From Gemmatimonadota bacterium (GTDB taxonomy: Bacteria; Latescibacterota; UBA2968; UBA8231), in assembly GCA_009840005.1 (NCBI GenBank), contig VXOR01000068.1, positions 1 to 64,000 of the forward strand: a DNA stretch of 64,000 nucleotides, given 5' to 3'. The notes below the pieces were generated by a model, which saw nothing but the letters and a program-made list of their open reading frames with translations, was not told the origin of the DNA and made no database searches. Shown here one piece after another: positions 7,749-15,557 of the stretch (its first letter is position 1; each line of letters starts with the position of its first letter). The position numbers and the translations under genes are program-made.

Positions 7749-9611
7749 ATGAAAGCTGCGATGCTCCGCCTAGCGCTGCTGTCTTTGCTGATCCCGAACT
7801 TGTCTTGGGGGCTCACCATTTATCGAGTTGGTGGCTACGAGCTCCCCCAGCCCGAATTGGCGGACAATTCGGATGTGGAGTTTGTCCAGTTGAGTTGGGA
7901 GGACTTCGCCGCTGGAGCCGAGGGCGCGATGGCCGGCTTGGAGGTCGGCAATGAGGGACGGCTCGCCCCGGTATTCATTCCTTCGGACGAGAATATGGCG
8001 ACATCTTCCTTTGCCCGGGGTGGCGGTCCCGGCAGTTGGAAATACAATTTTCTCACCAAGGGCGAGGAAATCGATTTGATTGCCGATGGCGACTCAACCA
8101 CTTTTCTCGACCCGGCAGTCCTAGTTGCGCGTTCGGAGTCGTCGCTGGTCTATCTCGATCTGGGCGGCCGCTTCCTAGTAAATCGAGTAGTAGTCTATCC
8201 CCGTCCGAACTATCCCGACCGCCTCATTGAGGGCTATACCTTGTACTGGTTGCCCAAGGGGACGATAAGGCCACGGGGCAACAATGTAATTGCGCGGGGT
8301 ACCGACAACCGAAATCCGCGGCTAGAAATCAACTTTGTCCCCCGCCTGCTCGATCAGATACAACTCAACATCCACCAAAAAGAGGGTTGGGAGATCGCCG
8401 AGTTGGAAGTCTATGGCGAGGGCTATGTATCCAGCGCCCAGTATGTTTCCGGGGCCTTCGACCTCGGCCAGCCGTCTAGCTTGGGTGAGATCCGCTGGTC
8501 GGGCTTCCAAGATACCGGTGCCAAATTGATCCTCCGCACGCGCAGCGGCCACACGGTAGATCCCAATCGCTACTGGCGTTTTACCGGCCGCGGCGAGGAA
8601 AAGACCTTCCGCAATGCACAGGGCGTGCCCTTGACTGCGGTGGATTACAACAACCTAAAGGGCAACAAAGCCGAAATTACCACGGACCTGGACAATTGGA
8701 GTTCGTGGTCGGGCCCCTACGATTGGGCCGACAGCCTCGGCACGCCGATTACCTCGCCAGGCCCCCGACAATTCATCCAAATGCAATTGGATTTCGTGCC
8801 TAGTGGATTGGAGGGCGCAGCCATCAATTTTATCGAATTCCGCGTCACTCAGCCGCCGGTGGCCGGGCGGGTACTCGGCGAGATCTGGCCGATTGAGGTA
8901 AAGCCAGGGGAAGAGACGGCCTTCGTCTATGCCATGCGGCCGGATTTTGCCGGGGGCGAAAGCGGCTTTGACCGCTTGGTGCTGGAGACTGCGGGCCAGT
9001 TCACCGGCGTTGATTCCGTGCGCGTCAACGAGGAATTGCAGGATTGGCGACTCGCCGAGCCTTTGGCAGACCAGCGGCTGGTATTGGAAGTGGCGCGCAT
9101 GGACCGGAGCAAGACCGGCCGCGTGGTGGAGGTTTTCTTTAAGGGCCGGGTGTTCCGCTTTGGCACGGTCTTCGCCGCCCAGGTCTTCGATAGCCAACGC
9201 CCGCTGGAAGTGGGGCAGTTGGTGGAAGACGGCGATGCGACTTTCCGCCTAGACAGCAATCAGCGCTCGGTGGGGATTGAATTGGGACGCGAGATCGTCA
9301 GTGAGTTGGTGCTCAGTTCTCGGGTATTCACGCCCAATGGCGACCAAATCAACGACCAGGTCCACATCGAGTACATCCTGCTCGAACTGGCCGGTACCGG
9401 GGAGGTGGAAGTGGGCATATTCGATCTGGCGGGTCGCCGGGTGCGCCAACTCTATCGGGGAGCAGACACCAGCGGCCAATACACCCGGACGTGGGACGGC
9501 AGAGGGGATGGCGGGAGCGTGGTGGCACCGGGTATTTATCTCTACCGGGTGCAGGTGGATACGGACGAGGGACAGGAGGAAAGCAGTGGACTAGTGGCCG
9601 TCGTGTATTGA
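7749..9611 (+). CDS. Large secreted CTD-family protein, discoidin-like (620 aa)
   Basis: ATG at 7749 gives a signal peptide (LALLSLLIPNLSWG) followed by LTIYRVGG, matching the start of the 612-aa paralogue. The order is the same: discoidin-like domain (VYLDLGGRFLVNRVVVYP), beta segment (DPNRYWRFTGRGEE, SGPYDWADSLG), GEIWPIE middle module (VFRFGTVFAAQVFDS), then a C-terminal domain from about residue 526 (TPNGDQIND, IFDLAGRRVRQLY, WDGRGDGG, APGIYLYRV) ending AVVY. It is the closest relative of the protein encoded at 106-1944. No catalytic motif was seen. The MBL-fold gene follows after 25 bases. Confidence 0.85.
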   Translation: MKAAMLRLALLSLLIPNLSWGLTIYRVGGYELPQPELADNSDVEFVQLSWEDFAAGAEGAMAGLEVGNEGRLAPVFIPSDENMATSSFARGGGPGSWKYNFLTKGEEIDLIADGDSTTFLDPAVLVARSESSLVYLDLGGRFLVNRVVVYPRPNYPDRLIEGYTLYWLPKGTIRPRGNNVIARGTDNRNPRLEINFVPRLLDQIQLNIHQKEGWEIAELEVYGEGYVSSAQYVSGAFDLGQPSSLGEIRWSGFQDTGAKLILRTRSGHTVDPNRYWRFTGRGEEKTFRNAQGVPLTAVDYNNLKGNKAEITTDLDNWSSWSGPYDWADSLGTPITSPGPRQFIQMQLDFVPSGLEGAAINFIEFRVTQPPVAGRVLGEIWPIEVKPGEETAFVYAMRPDFAGGESGFDRLVLETAGQFTGVDSVRVNEELQDWRLAEPLADQRLVLEVARMDRSKTGRVVEVFFKGRVFRFGTVFAAQVFDSQRPLEVGQLVEDGDATFRLDSNQRSVGIELGREIVSELVLSSRVFTPNGDQINDQVHIEYILLELAGTGEVEVGIFDLAGRRVRQLYRGADTSGQYTRTWDGRGDGGSVVAPGIYLYRVQVDTDEGQEESSGLVAVVY

Positions 9612-9636
9612 GCGGCATTCTAAGGGAGAAAGCAAT

Positions 9637-10506
9637 ATGGACAGCATGTATCTGCGATGGGCCGGATGTGGACACTTTGAGGCGCTGTTGGGCGATATCA
9701 ACGTGTGTTTCGATCCCTATCTCTTCGGCGAAGACCTAGAACGGGCCGAACCGATATTCGACTACATTTTTATCAGCCACGAGCACTTTGACCATTGTCA
9801 TCCCAAGAGTCTGCGCAAGCTCTGCCAGGGCGATCGCTGGAAAAAACTCTTCGTTCCTATTGGCTGTCTGACGCCCAACGAACCTGTTGACGAAAAGTAC
9901 GGCGATGCCGCTTTTGCGCGCGACCTGCCCATCACCAAGCACATCCCCGCAGACAAAGTCCAGGTGGTTTATCCCAAGTACCAGGATGTCGAGCGCTATG
10001 GCCGCCGCGAATTTCCCGGGCCCTTTGAGTTCGATCTGGGGCCGATTCAGGTTGAAGTGTACGAAAGCGGCGAAAGCGCCCGGCCGGACCTGCCCACTTG
10101 CGCTTACCTAGTCACCCATGCAGCAAGAGACGTAGCCATTTTTCACACCGGGGATTTGCACGGGGCTTATCCGCCGCTGGAGAATCTGCGCGGCCGCGTC
10201 GATTACCTGGTACACATGAAGACGCCGATAGGGCCGCTCATCAATGCGGTACAGCCCAAATTCGTCATTCCCACCCACTACCGCACCGACCGCCAGGCCG
10301 AGCCGATTCCAGCCGGTCATTGGCCGCCCAATCTGACCGACGTCAATGCCTTCCTAGAAGACCTGCGGGATCAAATTGACGGCAAGGCCCAATTGCTGCC
10401 TTTTACCGCGCCCATTCAATACGAAGTGGAGATGCCGGCCAAGAAGGTCAAGTGGAAGTGGGAATGGTACAATTCATGGGATGTTCCGGCTTGGAGAGAA
10501 GAGTAG
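9637..10506 (+). CDS. Metallo-beta-lactamase-fold hydrolase (289 aa)
   Basis: The motif SHEHFDHCHP gives the canonical HxHxDH zinc ligands (H48, H50, D52, H53). Further likely ligands are in FHTGDLHG (Asp) and the PTHY histidine near residue 212. No signal peptide is present, so the enzyme is cytosolic. Similar UlaG/L-ascorbate-6-P lactonase-like proteins hydrolyse small lactones or phosphodiesters; the substrate here is unknown. GGGAGA stands upstream of ATG. Its TAG stop is the TAG of a GTAGGGGC repeat (see the repeat at 10503). Confidence 0.85.
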   Translation: MDSMYLRWAGCGHFEALLGDINVCFDPYLFGEDLERAEPIFDYIFISHEHFDHCHPKSLRKLCQGDRWKKLFVPIGCLTPNEPVDEKYGDAAFARDLPITKHIPADKVQVVYPKYQDVERYGRREFPGPFEFDLGPIQVEVYESGESARPDLPTCAYLVTHAARDVAIFHTGDLHGAYPPLENLRGRVDYLVHMKTPIGPLINAVQPKFVIPTHYRTDRQAEPIPAGHWPPNLTDVNAFLEDLRDQIDGKAQLLPFTAPIQYEVEMPAKKVKWKWEWYNSWDVPAWREE

Positions 10507-10528
10507 GGGCAATCCCTTGTGGTTGCCC
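10503..10528. repeat. GTAGGGGC-bordered hairpin repeat overlapping a stop codon
   Basis: The sequence opens with GTAGGGGC, followed by an imperfect hairpin (GGGCAA ... TTGCCC). The TAG in GTAGGGGC is the stop codon of the MBL-fold gene. Related elements lie at 35811 and 52269, both also at stop codons. Confidence 0.6.
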
Positions 10529-10539
10529 AACCTCCTGTG

Positions 10540-10606
10540 GACTTCACCAGATGATCCGCAGACGGACGCAGAAGGACTTCACCGGATGATCCGCAGACGG
10601 ACGCAG
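10540..10606. repeat. Tandem 35-base direct repeat
   Basis: Two copies beginning GACTTCACC(A/G)GATGATCC start at 10540 and 10575, each continuing through GCAGACGGACGCAG. They differ at one position in the 32 bases compared. The second runs into a third partial unit (GGGCGCAGAT). They lie upstream of the six-gene surface cluster; no protein-coding sense is apparent. Confidence 0.6.
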
Positions 10607-10687
10607 ATGGGCGCAGATATAGTAGAAACAAGACAAGCCGCAATCTGAATCGGTTAAGTCATGCAGGACTGTTATAAAAAGAAACGC

Positions 10688-12808
10688 ATGAGTAGGAAAA
10701 TGTACGGCCTGCTCGCCTTGGCGTTGCTGTCGTTGGCAGCCGATGCCCCAGCGCAGACGATCGCCTTGGGGGGAGAGGGGCGTGCGTGGTCGGGCGGTGG
10801 GGAAGAAATCGACCCGCAATTCCGCTTGTCCAATACCGAGTTGGCCGTTGGCAATACGCCGGGCGGCGTCATCGACTTTGCATTTGCCGAAGGGTGGATT
10901 TTTCCGCAACAGATCGACACGGGGCGGAATCTGGCCCTAGGCGCGGCCGACAGAGGCGGCGGCATGAGCTCGCCCCTGCCCTCGATCAGCCAAGAGTCGC
11001 TGGCGGCCATCATTGACGAGGATGCAGAAACAGCCTTTCGCCGCAAAGCCAGTGCCGCCGGGGAAGTGGTCATCGCCCGCGGCATTATTATGGACTTGGA
11101 TTTGGGCGCGCGTTTTGGTGTCAACCGGATCCGGTTTTTTCCGCGCAACACGGTTCGCGCCAATGAGGAGTTCAAGTTCGAAAACGACTTTATGCGAGGC
11201 TATTCTCTAGAGCTAAACGACGGCAGCGAAGAGACATCCGTAGAAGGTCGCCCGCAGTACACTACCTTCGTCCGGGTCGAGGACAATACGGATGCAGTCG
11301 TCGATTTGTCTTTGCCCCTGCAATTCGTGCGCTATGTGCGGCTGGTATCGCTGTCCAATATCGGCTTTGAAGTCGATGAGTTAGAGGTATTCGGCGCAGG
11401 CTTCGTGCCCGAAGCTCAGTACCTGTCGGATATCTTCGACTTAGGCGATCTGGCCAACTGGGGCAATCTGCGCTGGAGTGAGCGGCGCGAAGGCATAGCC
11501 GGCTTGTCGGATATTCGCGTCTTCACCCGTTCCGGCCGCGACTCCACGCCTTTTGTCTTCAATCGCTTTAACGCTGATTTGCAGGAAGTGCCTTGGAAGG
11601 AGTCAGCCGAAATCAACGGCGTCTTGCTCGATGACCTGCCCGTTGACGAGGCTTTTGATCAGTTCAATTCCCAACCCGAATCCGTCCGCCAGGACCTCAC
11701 CCTCTCCCAGACCGATCACGCCAGTTTGCCCCTTCAACAAAAAGCGCCTATCAGGGACGACTTAATCAACTGGAGCAATTGGTCGCCCCCCTATCCGTTA
11801 GAGGGCACGACCCCGGCGGGTACGCCCATTGTCTCGCCTGGTCCGCGGCAGTACTTCCAGTTCAGAATCGATTTTGTCAGCCGCGATTTTCTCGCCGCGG
11901 CTGGAGTCGGCACCCTGTCCTTTGACGTGGCCAGACCCGTGCCAGCCGAAAAAATCGTCGGCGAAATTTTCCCCCGCGACGTCGCCGCCGGAGAGGTGGT
12001 GGAGTTCACCTATGGGGCGCGGGTGGGCGTCCGGCCGCAGGATACGGGTTTCAATCGCTTTGAAATATCCTCGCCGAGCATCTTTGAAAAAATTGGCCGC
12101 ATAGAGGTGCTCAACGCCCGGGACGAGTTCATTGCCGGGGAGGATTTTGACGCGGCCCTCGCCGAGGCACAATTGCCTCTGCACAAGGGTGAATTCAGTA
12201 TTGAAAGCGCTGCGGATGGCCGCTTTGTCGTGGGCTTTCCACCCGTCGGCGATGGCGATTTGCTCAAGATCACTTTTACGACCTCGGTCCTGCGCTTTGG
12301 GCAGGGATTTGCCGGTAGGGCTTGGCTGGTCGATCCCAGTGTGGCAGACGAAGGGCAATTGCCGCAGTTGGTCGTGCCGGGCAATGCAGCCCAACTGGGA
12401 GCTGCAGATGTGGATCCGCGGCCGGTGGGCAGCGAGGACCTGACTGCGGTGGATAACAATCTGGCGGTGCGCATCGCCATTAGGGGGTCGCTGCTGGGCC
12501 AACTCCAAGTGACTCCCGAAGTTTTTACCCCCAACGGCGACGGAATCAACGATGCGGCTGCGGTTCATTTCGAGGTGCTGCGGCTAGGCGTAGGTGCCCC
12601 GCTGAGGGTGGAGATTCGCGATCTAAGCGGGCGTTTTATCGCCGCGGCCTTTGCTGACGACCGAGCTAGCGGCCGCTTTACAGCCGCTTGGGATGGGCGG
12701 GATGGCAACGGCGCTGTGGTGGCACCTGGCATCTATTTGGTCCGCGTCTTGCTCGATACCAATGTCGGCTCCGAGGCAAAAACCGGCCTCGTTAGCGTGG
12801 TGTACTGA
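10688..12808 (+). CDS. Large secreted CTD-family protein, first gene of the surface cluster (706 aa)
   Basis: Three in-frame ATGs (10661, 10688, 10700) are possible and none has a strong RBS. 10688 is preferred because it opens directly onto the signal peptide (MYGLLALALLSLAADAPAQ). A discoidin-like domain (MDLDLGARFGVNRIRFFP, FRRKASAAG) is followed by beta segments with an acidic insert around residues 270-350. Then come WSNWSPPYPLEG, TPIVSPGPRQYFQF, a GEIFPRD middle module (LRFGQGFAGRAW) and the C-terminal domain from about residue 613 (TPNGDGINDAAAV, IRDLSGRFI, WDGRDGNG, APGIYLVRV) ending SVVY. A TATAAA at 10673-10678 could be a -10 element only ~10 bases before the chosen ATG. The next gene starts 17 bases after the stop. 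Confidence 0.85.
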   Translation: MSRKMYGLLALALLSLAADAPAQTIALGGEGRAWSGGGEEIDPQFRLSNTELAVGNTPGGVIDFAFAEGWIFPQQIDTGRNLALGAADRGGGMSSPLPSISQESLAAIIDEDAETAFRRKASAAGEVVIARGIIMDLDLGARFGVNRIRFFPRNTVRANEEFKFENDFMRGYSLELNDGSEETSVEGRPQYTTFVRVEDNTDAVVDLSLPLQFVRYVRLVSLSNIGFEVDELEVFGAGFVPEAQYLSDIFDLGDLANWGNLRWSERREGIAGLSDIRVFTRSGRDSTPFVFNRFNADLQEVPWKESAEINGVLLDDLPVDEAFDQFNSQPESVRQDLTLSQTDHASLPLQQKAPIRDDLINWSNWSPPYPLEGTTPAGTPIVSPGPRQYFQFRIDFVSRDFLAAAGVGTLSFDVARPVPAEKIVGEIFPRDVAAGEVVEFTYGARVGVRPQDTGFNRFEISSPSIFEKIGRIEVLNARDEFIAGEDFDAALAEAQLPLHKGEFSIESAADGRFVVGFPPVGDGDLLKITFTTSVLRFGQGFAGRAWLVDPSVADEGQLPQLVVPGNAAQLGAADVDPRPVGSEDLTAVDNNLAVRIAIRGSLLGQLQVTPEVFTPNGDGINDAAAVHFEVLRLGVGAPLRVEIRDLSGRFIAAAFADDRASGRFTAAWDGRDGNGAVVAPGIYLVRVLLDTNVGSEAKTGLVSVVY

Positions 12809-12825
12809 ACGGGAGGGCGTTTTCT

Positions 12826-15555
12826 ATGTATGGCAAATACGGGTTGGTTTTCCTGCTCCTCAGCAGCTTGGTGAGTCCAGATTGGCTCCAGGCGCAGGAT
12901 TACGGATCTCGCCTCGGAGTGCAGCGCGGCGGTCGGGTGTCGTATGAACCTCGGGGCCCGGGCGTGCTCTTTGACGCTCTCGATCCAACCCTCAAACGCT
13001 GGTACGTGCCCCAGGAACTCTACAACGAGTACCGCTGGCGGCCTTGGCAGTACAACAACTACGCCCGCGAGAATTACCAGCGCTACGTCAATACCGCCAT
13101 AGAGGGCAACTACTTCTACGACCTATACGGCAATTTTGTCACCCAAGGCTGGCTGATATACGACATGCGCCGGCAACAACCGGCCGAGTTCGGCAGCACC
13201 GTATTTAAGGACAGCCGCTATGGCTCGTGGTTCAACAACGTCTTGATCGCCTCCGACAGCAAGGGCCAGAACCACTACGCGGTGACCATTGGCAATAGCA
13301 TCCGCACGACGCTGACGCCGCTGACTTTTTCCAAGCCGGCCTTCAACGGCATCCAGGCCGACTTCGCCTCGGACAAGTACCAGGCTACGGTGCTGATGTC
13401 GCGCATCAGCGCCCCCAACCAAGTGGGCGTCGCCGTTGGTGCCGTGCCCACGGGCGTGTCGAATACCACCGACTTTCTCGGCGGCCACTTCACTGCCCAA
13501 GTGGGCGATTTCGTTACCTTGGGGACCACCTATATCAACGCCCATCAGTCCAATACGCTGTTGGAGAGCTTCTTAGGTGGTCGCGCCCAAGGCGATTTGA
13601 CCGTCGATCAAAACAGCAGCGCTGTCACCCGCATCGAAATCCTGCTCGAAGACGACTCGCCTGCCGACGGTCGGGGTGGGGCGGCGCTGTTTTCGCAAAA
13701 TATCATCATCACCGCGATCCGGGATTTCAATACCGGCGAGCGCGCAACCGTCACGGGCAAGGAGATCAACTTCACGCCTCTCGTCCAGGGCGGTTTCCAG
13801 CGGCAGGGGGGCTTTTTGGCTGCGGACGGAGACGAGACCATTCGCCTCATCTACGATTTTTCCGACCGCGCCTATCTGGGTCCCGACCCCTCGACCATCG
13901 TCGAGGTTACTTTCGAGTTGGTGCTGGCCAACGACTACAAGGTGTCGATGGCTTCCAATCGCCAACTGAGCCGCGCCGGAGAATTCCACCCCCTGCTAAT
14001 CGCCCGGGCCGACGGCAATGTGCGCGACACTTCAAACCAGCGGCTCGTGCGCTTTGACTACGGATTGCCCACAGCCAACCAAATTTTTGGTTTCCACCTC
14101 GCCACGACGAGCTTCTTGGGCTTCGACACGTATGCCGAGTACGCGGTCAACCACCAGTTCAGGAAGTACCCCAACCCCAATGTAGAAGGCGACCACGAAG
14201 TGGCTTCGCGGCGGGCCGACGCTTGGATGCTGAACGCGGCGAAAAACGCCTATCCGTGGTTTGTCTATGGCGAGGCCTTTAGCATGGGCAAAGACTACGC
14301 GACCAGCATTTTTCTCAGCGACCAGCGGGGCGTCATCGACTATGCGACCCAGAGCCGATTCTTCGAGTTCGTCGAGGACAACGACGACCAAGACCGCACC
14401 CCCGACTGGGGGCGCGCCTACCAAGCCGGTCCCGATATCGAGGTCTTTCCGGGCTGGGACGAGAACAACGATTTCATCAACGACTTCAATCAAAATGACA
14501 ATCGCACGCGCGAGAATCAGTTGCCCGATTACGAAGAACCTTTTCTGCGCTATCACAGCGACCGGCCCGAGTTCCTCTTTGGCATTGATCTCAACAACAA
14601 CGGCTGGATCGACCGCTTTGAGAACGACACCGAGCCCGATTTCCCCTACAAACGCGACCATCAAGGGTACAATGCCTACGGCGGCGTTCATCTGACGCCG
14701 GAGACGCGGCTGACTGCGGGGCGCACCCGGCAGTGGTTAATCTCGGCTGCGCGGCGCAGCGAGACCAGTTACGCCCTCTTCACCTTTGACAAGAATATCG
14801 CCGGCTTGGGGCGCATCCGGGTTTTTGAACATCTGAAACGGGCGCGCGACAATATAGCCGACGACCGCATTGCGCCCCTGCCCTTTTTTCGCGGGCCGCA
14901 GCTACCCGTCCAAGATGTGCTGCCGGCCCGAGACGCTTGGATCAACACCGCGTGGCTGGGCTTTAATTACACGGGCACGGCCAACCTGACGGTGGAAAAC
15001 AAGCTCAAGTACGAATTTTTCCACCAATTGCTCGACGATGAGGTATTGGCGGAGTTGGGCGCTCGGCGGGACTCGCGCTTTTTCGGGCTAATCAACAAAG
15101 CCGAGTATTCCCTCGACGTAGCAGGGGTGGTGTTGATGCCTCGGGTCAAAAGCGAGTACCTGATTGACTCGCCCTTTCTGCGATCCGAAGACGAGCGCAA
15201 GCAGTGGATTCCGAGCTTGTTTTTCATCACCCGCCTGCCGCTGATGCCGCGCACCCAGATCGAAGCGGGCTTGGAACAGAGCTACCGCTGGGAGTTGCTA
15301 AGCGACGAAGGGGCCTTAGTTGAGACTGGGGCCGAGGGAGTGGGTACTGGGGATCAGCGCGAGACGATCTTGGCGATTCAGGCGACCAATGTTAGCGATT
15401 ATTTGGGCTATAAACTGATCACTCAGCTCGGTTTTCAATACGAGCGCCGGGCGGCGGAAATCGTCGAAAAGAAAACCACTGATTTCGGCTTGGAGAACAG
15501 GGCCTCGACCGGTTTCACGACCTTTATCACGGTGTACGCCGGTCTGGGCCTCTAG
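12826..15555 (+). CDS. Putative outer-membrane beta-barrel protein with EF-hand-like loops (909 aa)
   Basis: The signal peptide (VFLLLSSLVSPDWLQAQ) is followed by ~880 residues rich in alternating hydrophobic and polar, aromatic-bounded strands with Tyr/Trp and Asn-Asp turns, ending in FITVYAGLGL. That suggests a large beta-barrel in the outer membrane. DLNNNGWIDRFE (residues 588-599) is a canonical 12-residue EF-hand calcium loop; DENNDFINDFNQND from residue 545 is a second, less perfect one. Shared landmarks with the next gene include WY(V/M)PQELY, IASDSKGQ, TTLTP(L/M)TF, LSRISAP-like, RFDYGLPTANQI and DNIADDR. The family was not recognised. It could be a secretion channel, an adhesin or a receptor. 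Confidence 0.75.
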   Translation: MYGKYGLVFLLLSSLVSPDWLQAQDYGSRLGVQRGGRVSYEPRGPGVLFDALDPTLKRWYVPQELYNEYRWRPWQYNNYARENYQRYVNTAIEGNYFYDLYGNFVTQGWLIYDMRRQQPAEFGSTVFKDSRYGSWFNNVLIASDSKGQNHYAVTIGNSIRTTLTPLTFSKPAFNGIQADFASDKYQATVLMSRISAPNQVGVAVGAVPTGVSNTTDFLGGHFTAQVGDFVTLGTTYINAHQSNTLLESFLGGRAQGDLTVDQNSSAVTRIEILLEDDSPADGRGGAALFSQNIIITAIRDFNTGERATVTGKEINFTPLVQGGFQRQGGFLAADGDETIRLIYDFSDRAYLGPDPSTIVEVTFELVLANDYKVSMASNRQLSRAGEFHPLLIARADGNVRDTSNQRLVRFDYGLPTANQIFGFHLATTSFLGFDTYAEYAVNHQFRKYPNPNVEGDHEVASRRADAWMLNAAKNAYPWFVYGEAFSMGKDYATSIFLSDQRGVIDYATQSRFFEFVEDNDDQDRTPDWGRAYQAGPDIEVFPGWDENNDFINDFNQNDNRTRENQLPDYEEPFLRYHSDRPEFLFGIDLNNNGWIDRFENDTEPDFPYKRDHQGYNAYGGVHLTPETRLTAGRTRQWLISAARRSETSYALFTFDKNIAGLGRIRVFEHLKRARDNIADDRIAPLPFFRGPQLPVQDVLPARDAWINTAWLGFNYTGTANLTVENKLKYEFFHQLLDDEVLAELGARRDSRFFGLINKAEYSLDVAGVVLMPRVKSEYLIDSPFLRSEDERKQWIPSLFFITRLPLMPRTQIEAGLEQSYRWELLSDEGALVETGAEGVGTGDQRETILAIQATNVSDYLGYKLITQLGFQYERRAAEIVEKKTTDFGLENRASTGFTTFITVYAGLGL

Positions 15556-15557
15556 TC

